From assembly GCA_900660155.1 (NCBI GenBank), contig CABFPE010000412.1, positions 429,504 through 493,503 on the forward strand: a stretch of 64,000 bases of DNA, given 5' to 3'. Of this stretch, positions 35,005 to 45,116 are shown in pieces. The position numbers and the translations under genes are program-made. The notes beneath the pieces are model-generated. The model ran no database searches. It worked only from the letters and a program-made list of their open reading frames with translations, and had not been told where the DNA came from. Positions within the stretch are counted from its first letter, which is position 1, and every line of letters starts with the position of its first letter. This stretch comes from Hofstenia miamia. Taxonomy: Eukaryota > Xenacoelomorpha > Acoela > Hofsteniidae.

Positions 35005-36004
35005 NNNNNNNNNNNNNNNNNNNNNNNNNNNNNNNNNNNNNNNNNNNNNNNNNNNNNNNNNNNNNNNNNNNNNNNNNNNNNNNNNNNNNNNNNNNNNNNN
35101 NNNNNNNNNNNNNNNNNNNNNNNNNNNNNNNNNNNNNNNNNNNNNNNNNNNNNNNNNNNNNNNNNNNNNNNNNNNNNNNNNNNNNNNNNNNNNNNNNNNN
35201 NNNNNNNNNNNNNNNNNNNNNNNNNNNNNNNNNNNNNNNNNNNNNNNNNNNNNNNNNNNNNNNNNNNNNNNNNNNNNNNNNNNNNNNNNNNNNNNNNNNN
35301 NNNNNNNNNNNNNNNNNNNNNNNNNNNNNNNNNNNNNNNNNNNNNNNNNNNNNNNNNNNNNNNNNNNNNNNNNNNNNNNNNNNNNNNNNNNNNNNNNNNN
35401 NNNNNNNNNNNNNNNNNNNNNNNNNNNNNNNNNNNNNNNNNNNNNNNNNNNNNNNNNNNNNNNNNNNNNNNNNNNNNNNNNNNNNNNNNNNNNNNNNNNN
35501 NNNNNNNNNNNNNNNNNNNNNNNNNNNNNNNNNNNNNNNNNNNNNNNNNNNNNNNNNNNNNNNNNNNNNNNNNNNNNNNNNNNNNNNNNNNNNNNNNNNN
35601 NNNNNNNNNNNNNNNNNNNNNNNNNNNNNNNNNNNNNNNNNNNNNNNNNNNNNNNNNNNNNNNNNNNNNNNNNNNNNNNNNNNNNNNNNNNNNNNNNNNN
35701 NNNNNNNNNNNNNNNNNNNNNNNNNNNNNNNNNNNNNNNNNNNNNNNNNNNNNNNNNNNNNNNNNNNNNNNNNNNNNNNNNNNNNNNNNNNNNNNNNNNN
35801 NNNNNNNNNNNNNNNNNNNNNNNNNNNNNNNNNNNNNNNNNNNNNNNNNNNNNNNNNNNNNNNNNNNNNNNNNNNNNNNNNNNNNNNNNNNNNNNNNNNN
35901 NNNNNNNNNNNNNNNNNNNNNNNNNNNNNNNNNNNNNNNNNNNNNNNNNNNNNNNNNNNNNNNNNNNNNNNNNNNNNNNNNNNNNNNNNNNNNNNNNNNN
36001 NNNN
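35005..36004. other. Assembly gap of 1000 N
   Basis: Exactly 1000 undetermined bases. The left flank is the end of a mariner-like element and the right flank is already inside a pogo-type element. Confidence 0.99.
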
Positions 36005-38261
36005 AGTCTCTTGAAAATGTCCTAAAAATTCCTACTTAAAATTTCGCTGTAACGTACTTTATTCGCTATAACGTACTTTTTCGCTAAAACCTACCTTCAA
36101 TTTGGTCCCCTCAATCACAAATAATGTGTTACTGCACCCACCATAGCACGGCTGTTGTATTCACGTTGCGTAGTCTGTACATCTCGGCGCATTACATCGT
36201 AGTGCTACAATAATGCTTTTGCGCGCAACGATTGCCGATTTAGTCTATATGACCAATCAGAAGCGTTTGGGGCCTGTCTTTGTATACATAAGTATAGCTG
36301 CTTGCAATGACTATTGCAGTTGATCTATCATGTCTCAAATAAAACGCAAAGCAATTTCTTTAGACACGAAAAAGGAGATAATATCCTTATTCGAATCGAA
36401 GAAATGTACCCAGGTTAAAATATGTCGAAAGTATGATCTAAGTCAACAGTGAATACCATCTGGAAGGGGAAAGAAAAGTACGCCAACTCGATGCACAATT
36501 CTTCAAAGACATTGAGGAAAACATCGATGGAAGACTTAGATACAGCCATGATGATCTGGTTTAATCAAGTCAGAGAAATGAACATCCCAGTATCAGGCCC
36601 GCTATTTCGTGAAAAAGCAGCTAAGTTGGCTGCTGTTCTTGGTTATGAAGAGTTAGAGGCAAGTGAAGGCTGGTTATCTCGTTTTAGAGGAAGACATGAC
36701 ATAAGCTTTCGTTCAGTCTGTGGTGAGAGTAATGTCGTACCACTGAATGATGTAACAAGCTTCAAAGACAGACTACCAAAACTGTTGGAACATTTTAGTG
36801 AACGCGACATTTTCAATGTTGATGAACCTGTGCTTTTTTAAAAACATTACCTAACAAAACGCTAGCCCTCAAAAGTGACAAGTGCCATGGCGGGAATAGC
36901 AAAGAGCGGTTGACATTTTTTATCGCTGCCAATATGGATGGCTCTGAAAAGCTGCCTCTCTTAGTTATCAGCAAGTCGTTAAAGCCAAGAGCTTTAAAAA
37001 ATGTGAAGACGCTACCTGTTGAATACACAAGCAACCGAAAAGCCTGGATGACAAGTAAGTTGATCAGTGCTTTTACATATTTCAATTCAACTTATCCTAA
37101 GTACAAATAATTTTGTAATTTTTTCATTTGATTCTTTTAGGTGAAATGTTCTCTTCCTGGCTTAACAAACTTGATCTTCGATTTCAAAAGAAACGCCGCT
37201 GTGTGATTCTTTTCATTGACAACTGCAGCGCACATCCAGCAGATATGGTCTGGAAGCTGAAATTAATTCACCCAGAATTCTTTCCTCCCAACTGTACAAG
37301 CCACCTTCAGCCTTGTGACATGGTTATAATAAAGACTTTTACCGACGTCGGCTTCCCCAACATCTGCTATCTTCACTTGAAACGAATGTATCACACACTC
37401 ATATTCTACAGAGTCTCCGATGGACTCGCATGGTTTGGGACATCAACGTCATTAACCTTACAATTGCTTTCGCACAGCCGGATTCAAGAAGTCGGTCACG
37501 GTCGATGATAAAGACGCGGCTCCTCTTCTTTCTGCAGATTTTGGCAACCTTTCTCGAACGCCTTCGGGAATTTGGCCAACTCCCAGATGATGTCTCTGCC
37601 GCTGATTATCTTCAAATCGATGCTGACACACTGTAGTGATACATTAGACCCTCTTCTTCCACCTACATTCAATTCAGCAATGGAATCAGTGGCTACCCTT
37701 CAACGTTATTTTGAAGTCAAAGACATTAAAGACAATGAAGTAATCTTTACATATCTTAATAAAATAGATAATGCCCACCAGATGTCTGCTTTACAGTCTC
37801 TTCGTCAAAAAATATCACTGATGTATTTTACAAAGAAACCAAACGTATAACTTTTATCAAATTTATCTTAAACTGTCATCTGAATAACATTTTTATCATG
37901 TGTAGTTACTGTATCCAAATTTGTCAGTTCATATAACTACATGTTCTATTTTTTTAACTCGATTTTTCATCCACTTCTGTATTAGCCAGTGCTATCATTT
38001 TAAGTACATGTCGTTTAGTACTATTTAATTGTCTGTTACAATATACCTATTATGATTAATACAATTAAAAGTCTTTGTTTTACTGTATATACATTACATG
38101 TAAAATGTTCGGTAAATATTAACAAAATACCTAAGTACCGTTAACTATTGTATTAAAATTGTAAATAATGCATTAGATATTAGTACTCGCTATAGCGAAC
38201 TTTCGCTATAACGTACTTTTCTGGGTAGTCCCTTCAAGTACTTTGTAGAGAGATTTTACTG
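36005..38261 (+). mobile_element. Pogo/Tigger-type element with intron-containing transposase
   Basis: The right terminus, read in reverse from 38261, starts CAGTAAAATCTCTCTACAA. CGCTATAACGTACTTT motifs lie near both ends (36060-36085 and 38205-38222), as in Tigger-like elements. The transposase begins at about 36331 (MSQIKRKAISLDTKKEIISL), followed by a CENP-B-type DNA-binding region (GWLSRFRGRHDISFRSVCGE). The DDE core reads FNVDE, FIAANMDGSEKLPLLVISKS, LFIDNCSAHPADMVWKLK, FFPPNCTSHLQPCD. A spliceosomal intron at 37055-37140 (GTAAGT to TTTTAG) restores WMTS-EMFSSWL. Frame changes near 36443 and 36835 show the copy is inactive. The left end is lost in the gap. Confidence 0.85.
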
Positions 38262-38274
38262 TAGTCTGATGCTT

Positions 38275-38410
38275 TGTGTATTTTTGAGTGCATATAAATT
38301 TCGGAACATAAATGTCAATATAGATGTTCTTGAATTCTTGTCTTCAAATGTCTTTTAGTTTCGCCAATGTAGAAGGTCTCATATTTCTGACTTATATTTT
38401 AAATAATAGA
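38275..38410 (-). mobile_element. Penelope-like GIY-YIG fragment
   Basis: The minus strand reads YETFYIGETKRHLKTRIQEH, a clear YIG-x-T-x-R-x-L-x-R-x-EH segment of the Penelope-like GIY-YIG nuclease. Little else of the element is recognisable around it. It adjoins the right end of the pogo element. Confidence 0.6.
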
Positions 38411-39830
38411 TAAAATGAAAGGTTTTATAATAGATGGATCTTTATTACCAATTAAATTTAATTTTTTTCTGAATTTAAAATTGGTATAATTCATGATTTA
38501 CTTAGTTTTCTATTCAAATTATGCAAAGATTTCATTTGGAAACTATATTTTATTAAAAAAAATGTATTTGCATATAAAATATGAATTTATATATCTAAAA
38601 TCGATAAAGACTTACTTCCATTCGGCTTTTTTGAGCAAACATCTGAAACAGAATATAAATCACAGTTAATAAGATAAATTGTAGGATAATTCATTAGTAT
38701 GAGGATAAATTACCAAGGTTCTCTAGCAAACTAGCAAATAAGTCAGCCCCTTTTTCGACGTTCTCAAAAAATAGAATAAATCAAGCAATGTTCACTGCGA
38801 GGAACTTTCACAATACTTATTTATGAGTTCTGAAGGCTATTTCCAATATTTGCAGATATTGTAGTACAAAGATTGACTATCCTTAATTCATTTATGGAAA
38901 TTAGGGTGTTTCGAAAACAGCCTTTCAAACAAGTTTTTTGGGATTCGCAACTGACTTTCTAATTAAAAACTTGCGATTTGATTACGTGTATGAAACGAAA
39001 TTTATAACTAATAGGGAGAGCTGATGTTCGACATATATTAGCCGTTCAGACCTCAATGTATGGAGTTCGGACATATGAAAAGTATTAGTCTCAAATTCTT
39101 TGTTTTGATTTTCAAAACAAGCACCAAACAAATAATTTTGACTCAAATACTAAAACACACAAAAACCACACCCAAGAATTGAGATAGGTCGCTTGTCTAC
39201 GAAATCAGGATGCACGCAACACTAAAAATAATTGTTGGTATTGAGAACAGTTTGAGAGCAACTTTAGACAGACTGAGCACTGCGGACCTATTGTTATTCG
39301 AAAAGAACAGAGTTGTTAGCTGTAGTAAGTTTTTTCAAAAATGAACAAGCTTCCCCACCCGAACCAGCAATGTCCCAAAAATCCAGTTCGAACATGTTTC
39401 CCGCGTTCGGTCATGATCACTAGCTATTATTGACCGTATCTTGATACTGATGAATTACATTATATTACGAAAAGAGTTTTATTAAGTAAAGCGTTCTTCT
39501 GTATACAGTATTCTACAGTAAAATTGCAACACATCTCAAGTTTCAAAAGTTTGTAAATGTACTGTTATGCTTCAAATTATATATTAGATCTATATCATAA
39601 TTTACTACCTATTACGCCAAATTTTCTTTCGGTACTCTATTTAGAATACAAAATATATATAACTAAAAATGCTGAAAAACCTATTAAAAATACATTTTCC
39701 TTCATAATTAGGAAATTTTTCCATCCTTTATTAATCTGCAGATAGTATTTCTTGTTATTGGCATTTCAATGACTTTGACATCAACACTAATTAACATTGT
39801 GCAAAATTATTATTATTATTATTAAAAGAA
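38411..39830. other. Intergenic, no gene seen
   Basis: AT-rich unique sequence. The 62-residue frame at 39557-39745 has no family signal. An ATT run near 39812-39824 borders the next element. Confidence 0.45.
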
Positions 39831-39834
39831 TTAT

Positions 39835-42800
39835 GGGCGCTTGGTAGCTGAAAATGGGATGAAAGTTGTACCAAACGCCCTCTTCCCTTTATACGAGGCG
39901 CCCTTTTCCACTTAACACCTTTGTTTTTTAATCAATTGAGCTGAAACTTTTACANCAGCTATGGAATCTAAAGAAAAATAAAGATTGAATTAGCATATTT
40001 AGCTATAAATATCATTAGTTTCAAGAAAACATCAATTTCCAATCCAATCAAATTAGTAAAATATAATTAAAAAAGATTTTAATGGCAATAACATGTAACT
40101 GGAACATATTAAGGATCACACTCAAGCATTAGAACTTGGGGACATTCCATGCTAAATATAAATATTTTTAAGAACAGTTACAAATTGCAGTAAGATAATC
40201 AAATTTAGTATGAATCATACAAAGCATAGCGAATAGAAAAACAAAAATTATTTAATGTCAAATGATAATAGTTAAGTTACTGCATCAATGCCCCTTAATG
40301 ACATCTAACATTCGTTACTAATTTTACAGTTTCAAACCTATATGTGCATATATAAATATTTTATATTTAAATTATCTACAAAAATTTACTGATGCATAGC
40401 AGCTTACTGTGTGAATTTTTCAATATATCATCGCCATACATACATGTAAACATGACATTCAATAATTTAATCTTCATTCGATTTTGAACAGAATGGAACT
40501 GAAAAAATTACGATAAAGATAATTGAAATAGCTTGTGCTGAGACCAGGATCAAAATCCTTCCAAACTAATTAAAGTATGTATCTGAACTGAATTATAATT
40601 TCTGTTCAGGTTATTGTAAACTTGTCAAACTACTAGCAGGCTTCAGCAAGATCACACAGTCGCATGGACAAATGATACGGCTGTGCGNCTCTTCCCTTTA
40701 TACGAGGCGCCCTTTTCCACTTAACACCTTTGTTTTTTAATCAATTGAGCTGAAACTTTTACAAGGGTGTTTTTTTTAGCATATGCCCACATTGCCTCTT
40801 AATCTCAAACATTGCTAGTTGCTTTTCAGCGAATATATGAGGCCCAAAATCCATTAGAATTCAGGGCGATGCGTACAAAATTATTAGGAATGCGGGCGTC
40901 TGGTATAAAAATTGATTAGATTTACATTCAAATTAAGGGCGTTCTGTACAAAATGATTAGGTAGATGGGCGATTTGTATAATTGTATGCAGAGTGTATAT
41001 TTAGATATTTATTGTTAAGTTTGATACTGCGAGGTGCAAATTGTTGTGTCTATGATACATATTGTTAACAGGCTGAAAGATTAAATTCTTCACATTATAC
41101 ATTTTTCTTTTAAATAATGTATTTGAAGCAAGTTATTTTTTAATTGTAAATTTATATTTCAATGTTTATAAACCCCCCATTATGTCAGAACAAGAAACTT
41201 GTAAATATTTGTACAGTTATTGTAATTTAATGCTTATCGCCCTAAACCCTAATTATTTTCCACTTTTCGCCCTATTATCTAAGTCGAGATTTGACAAAGC
41301 GCCCGAAAATCTAATTAATTTTGATATAAAATAGGCTTCTGATTAACTTTATAAGTCTATTTTCTCAGAAATCACTATATTTAAGGAATTTATGTGTTTT
41401 AGATGGAATTCACAAATGATAGTGTATGTTGCATTTATTAATGAATAATGATATATCTGAATCCCGGATGATTTTGGGAATAAACCTTCAACATCTAGGC
41501 AGTCACTAAGAGAAAGAGTTGAAAAAACTTCGGTAAGGCGCTTTTTATATTATCTTTAATGATTTTCAATTTCAGAACCACAGAAATAAACCTTCGAAAA
41601 AAGCTACTTGTGTAATTTGCAATAAGGCTGTTGAAAAAATCAGAAATTATGTACGGATTCATAGAAATGTTTCTTTCTCAGACCGCAAATATTTGCTTTC
41701 ATTTTGGAATGTCCAAGTTGTAAATTGCGGTTTAAAAACAGAAGTCGACATAGAATTAAATGCAAAACACAATGAACAATTATTACTGATACCGCAAATC
41801 ACAAACTATTGCTACCTGATGTGAGAAGATATTTCTTATCAGATACGCCCATCAGAAAAAAAATCAAAAAATTATAGATGAATTTTATTTTTACAAAAGA
41901 AATCTTTTATTATCTTCTAAACAAGCTGATGGAAGTATAGAAAAACAGTTGACGTTTTGTAGGAAAAATTTTTTATTAGAAGTCATTAAATCAACAAAAG
42001 AAATGCCATTCCCAGAAAATCTTGTTGTCTTTATTCGTAATTATAAAGAGCATAATTACAAGGTATCTTCAGTATTACATTTATTAACATTTCTGGCGTC
42101 ATTTGTCAATTATGTCAAAACATATAAGCAATCAGAACTCCATATAAATAAATTTGCATGGTCAACAACATTTTCAGTGTATTTTAAATCAGGTGGACGA
42201 GAAAAACAGAAAACGGAGGAAGACATGTTTTCAAAGATTCCTACTGTTGAAGTTGCAAGAAATGTCTCAAGTGAAAAAAACAAAAAAATTGAATTCTGAA
42301 GGACTCACTTACAAAATACAAAAAGTTTTAAATTTCGTTAAAGTGTCTCTAAAATTAAATGTCAGACCTGGTCCACTTGTGGCCCTAAAAGTATCACGAT
42401 GAAAATGACTTTATAGCATCCAATGATCACAAAACAGGATATAAATATACGGCCCGCACTAAAATTCGCAGTGATCAGAGAGAGTGGCTTAAGCGCATGT
42501 TTTTGCAATATGAAAGCGAATTTGCTAAAAAACCAATATTTGTGTTTGCTAGCCCAAGAAACACAATTGAAACGTCAATGTCATTTTTGATTAACTCAAT
42601 TATACCCAGTTCGTTTCCATTTACAGCAAAGTATAGATTTAATGGAACTTCAGTGCGTAAAATGTGAGATACATTTGTAGAACGCAATTCATTGTCAGAA
42701 ACATTACGCCAGGCACACTTCTTCCAAACTGGACACACAGTAAATGACGGCAAAGAAAAACTATGTTGCTGAAGCAGAAAAATTAACATTCCACACTCTG

Positions 42801-43655
42801 ATAGATTTTTACAATGACACACTAGAGAAGTCAGTTAATGACGTAAATGAACATTTTGAGAAAGAAAACAATGAAGATGATGAGTGTCAAGAATTACGAA
42901 ATGAAGAAAATTCGGAGAATAAGTCTTTTAGTCAAGATGGAATGGAAAACAGATTTAACTTAATTGATTTAAATGGTAAGGAAAAGCCTAAATTTGCGAG
43001 AAAACAAAAATTTCAGGATCATCCTAAACAATCAGATGATGAAAACGATGATCCAAATTATGACTACTTTTCTAGTTTAAAACCTTCCAAAAAATCTAAG
43101 GTTTCAAAACATAAAAGAGTTAGATTTATTAAGTCAATTCATACATTTCGGGGAACTCTAAGTTTACTGATTATGAAAAATCACTAATGAAATCCTTTGA
43201 AAATTCAATTTCAACAATACAAAAAGATGATATTAAAAATATTCTCCAAGAAAAACATGAACAATATGATGCGGAAGTTATTCAGAAAATATATTCCAAA
43301 TTGTTTTCGAGGTTTTATCATTTAAAATAGAAAGTGCTATGTTGTTGTGTAGTATAAATTTAGTGGCTCTATATTTTTTGCATTATGCAATTTTGAAAAT
43401 TTTGGACATTTTCTCAATACAAACCATTTGATGCTTGATTTTCTTTTAAAATAAAAGCACACGCTTGCTTAATGCATCTATAATATAAACACCAGTAATG
43501 TATTTGAAAAAATCAATACACACCATATTTGCTTAAAAAAGCTGAAAAAATAAGAAACGCCCTCAATTATTTTTGTGAAAAAATACGAATGACACTAATT
43601 TCTAATTTTTGTACGAAGCGCCCCAGAATCTCATTATTTTTGTACCAGGCGCCCC
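39835..43655 (+). mobile_element. Element with tyrosine-recombinase-like gene and GGGCG repeat arrays
   Basis: The left end GGGCGCTTGGTA (39835) and the right end, read in reverse as GGGGCGCCTGGTACAAAAAT (from 43655), are similar. Both border ATT repeats. Roughly ten related units of about 30 bp (GGGCG, five bases, GTACAAAA, then WATTAG) lie in both orientations at 39835-39905, 40864-40990, 41239-41325 and 43558-43655. The coding region 41480-43330 is on the plus strand and is broken into several frames. Two single-N joins (39955, 40687) place a 731-bp unrelated contig inside the left part. The coding signals suggest a Crypton- or DIRS-like recombinase, but no reverse transcriptase is seen between the ends. 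Confidence 0.55.
41480..43330 (+). pseudogene. Tyrosine-recombinase-like gene remnant
   Basis: A short first exon ends ...SLRERVEKTS and splices over a GT-AG intron of about 40 nt. The next exon encodes NKPSKKATCVICNKAVEKI, a CxxC finger-like start. Later frames give YKVSSVLHLLTFLASFVNYV (a helical core-binding-like region, 41949-42299), NVRPGPLVALKVS, NGTSVRKM and QTGHTVN. A separate frame at 42744-43187 reads KKNYVAEAEKLTFHTLIDFY followed by an acidic then basic tail. The R...TSxRK...GHT...Y order fits the catalytic box order of tyrosine recombinases (R-H-x-x-R-H-Y, with T in place of the first H), but the match is weak and read by eye. The copy appears broken in several places. A fragment of a close relative lies in mariner 1. 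Confidence 0.45.
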
Positions 43656-43818
43656 AAATTATTATTATTATTATGTCCGTAAGTACGGTTTTGTAATTAT
43701 TCAGTCCGCGTTGTACAATTTTGCGTAATTATTGGGTCCGCTCGGTACCTTTTCCATACTAATTTTAAAGGCAAATTTCATTTGCCTGTTTATTACACAG
43801 TTTAATTAGATTTCAGCT

Positions 43819-44556
43819 ATGCCTCCAATTTCGCTGTCCGACCTCAAAAATTTGAGCGATGCCCAGTTTGCTTCCGCTGTTGGTGGTCTGAAGAAAGACG
43901 CCATCATTTCTTTGTTGCGCCAAGCGGTCACTGCTCTTTTCACCTCGACTCCGTCCTCCAATGATGGCCCTGGCGTCATATCATCATTATCTGACTCCCT
44001 CACAAAGCTTTCCTCTGATGTTACCTCACTACAATCCCAAATGTTCTCCTACAGTGCTGCTGCCTCACGTTCTGTCTCATCTCTCCCCAGTCATCCTGCT
44101 CCGACTTTCACACCCGCGCTTGCTCCTCCTTCTGCTCTACCGCATCCTCACAAGCAGTCTATCCCTTCATCAACTAAACGTAATCGTCCTCGTCCAGTTT
44201 TTGGTTCTAGTGATTCCTGCCGTCTCCCTGCTGTTCCTATTAGTTCACTTCCGCCGCCTCCCCGCAAAGCTCATATCTATGTTGGCCGTTTTGCTGCTTC
44301 TGTGTCCACCTCAGATGTTGCTGACCACCTTCGTTCGTCCTCTCTACAATTTGATGATGTCATTTCCATTCCTCCACGTCCTGACTCTCCATTTGTATCC
44401 TTCCATGTTGTCTGCGATCAAGAGTCTCATCGTGCACTCATGAATCCTGATGTGTGGTCTGAAGGCGTCTTGATTCGTTATTACCGCCTCTCTGACGATG
44501 AGCGCAAATCTTTTGGCCTTCGTCCCCGCCGCCGTAATGCGCCTCGCCGTGACTGA
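43819..44556 (+). CDS. LINE ORF1 protein
   Basis: The 245-residue frame begins MPPISLSDLKNLSDAQFASA, has a predicted helical start (DLKNLSDAQFASAVGGLKK), then a long serine/proline-rich linker (residues about 75-145). A C-terminal folded part follows with KAHIYVGRFAASVSTSDVAD, DDVISIPPRPDSPFVSFHVV and a basic end RPRRRNAPRRD. The YVGR...F/V-S-F-x-V pattern resembles an RNA-recognition fold as found in ORF1 proteins of LINEs, which bind element RNA; that function is inference. The start follows a short AT-rich 5' region. The stop is TGA followed by CTA, and the endonuclease frame continues in the same frame. Confidence 0.75.
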   Translation: MPPISLSDLKNLSDAQFASAVGGLKKDAIISLLRQAVTALFTSTPSSNDGPGVISSLSDSLTKLSSDVTSLQSQMFSYSAAASRSVSSLPSHPAPTFTPALAPPSALPHPHKQSIPSSTKRNRPRPVFGSSDSCRLPAVPISSLPPPPRKAHIYVGRFAASVSTSDVADHLRSSSLQFDDVISIPPRPDSPFVSFHVVCDQESHRALMNPDVWSEGVLIRYYRLSDDERKSFGLRPRRRNAPRRD

Positions 44557-44559
44557 CTA

Positions 44560-45116
44560 TCTCACTCTGATCTTCCTCCTCCCCGTAACTCTGGCTTTTC
44601 CGTATTGCTTGCCAATGCCCACAGTCTTGTATCTTTGAACCGTCGTCTCAGCTTTTACAATTTCTTCTTGCAGTCTCCTGTTGACTTCATTTTCATCACT
44701 GAAACCTGGCTTGATCCTGCCATTGCTGATAGTGTTGTTTTTCCCAACTCTACTCTTAAAGTTCTTTCTCGTATGGATCGATCCAGTGGTCGCCATGGTG
44801 GTGTTCTCATTGCCTCTCGTCTTCCTAACCTTGACATCCGTCCCATTTCTTTCGATTCATTATCCTTCGATTTCTGTTGTGGCTGTGCTGTTGTTCTCAG
44901 TGACCATATTGTTTCTCTGCTCTGCGTTTACAACCCTCATTCAAAAAGCGCTTTTCGCATTCCCATTGCTGATTTATCATCTATGTTCGAGTCTTTTCAT
45001 GACCAATCTACCTACCTCTCTCGTCACCTTGGCTTTTCCATTCGTCCTCATTTTCTTGTTTGTGGTGACTTCAATCTTCCTAATGTCTGCTGGAATGCGT
45101 TCGACTCTACTGACAC
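44560..45116 (+). CDS. LINE ORF2 endonuclease domain, partial
   Basis: The open frame continues in the ORF1 frame after a single UGA and encodes an APE-type endonuclease, which nicks target DNA for priming. Visible motifs are LANAHSLVSLNRRLSFYNFF, FIFITETWLDP (the E of the ETW box), SSGRHGGVLIASRLP and HFLVCGDFNLPNVCWNAF (the GDFN box). The final SDH box appears later at SDHSFVSFN (about 45868). The frame is cut by the single N at 45117 and restarts as an overlapping near-copy. An ATG exists at 44605, but much of the conserved N-terminus is upstream of it, so the start is undecided. Confidence 0.75.

Noticed and set aside
43961-44443. 160-residue leucine-rich plus-strand frame
   Set aside because: It is an out-of-frame shadow of LINE ORF1.
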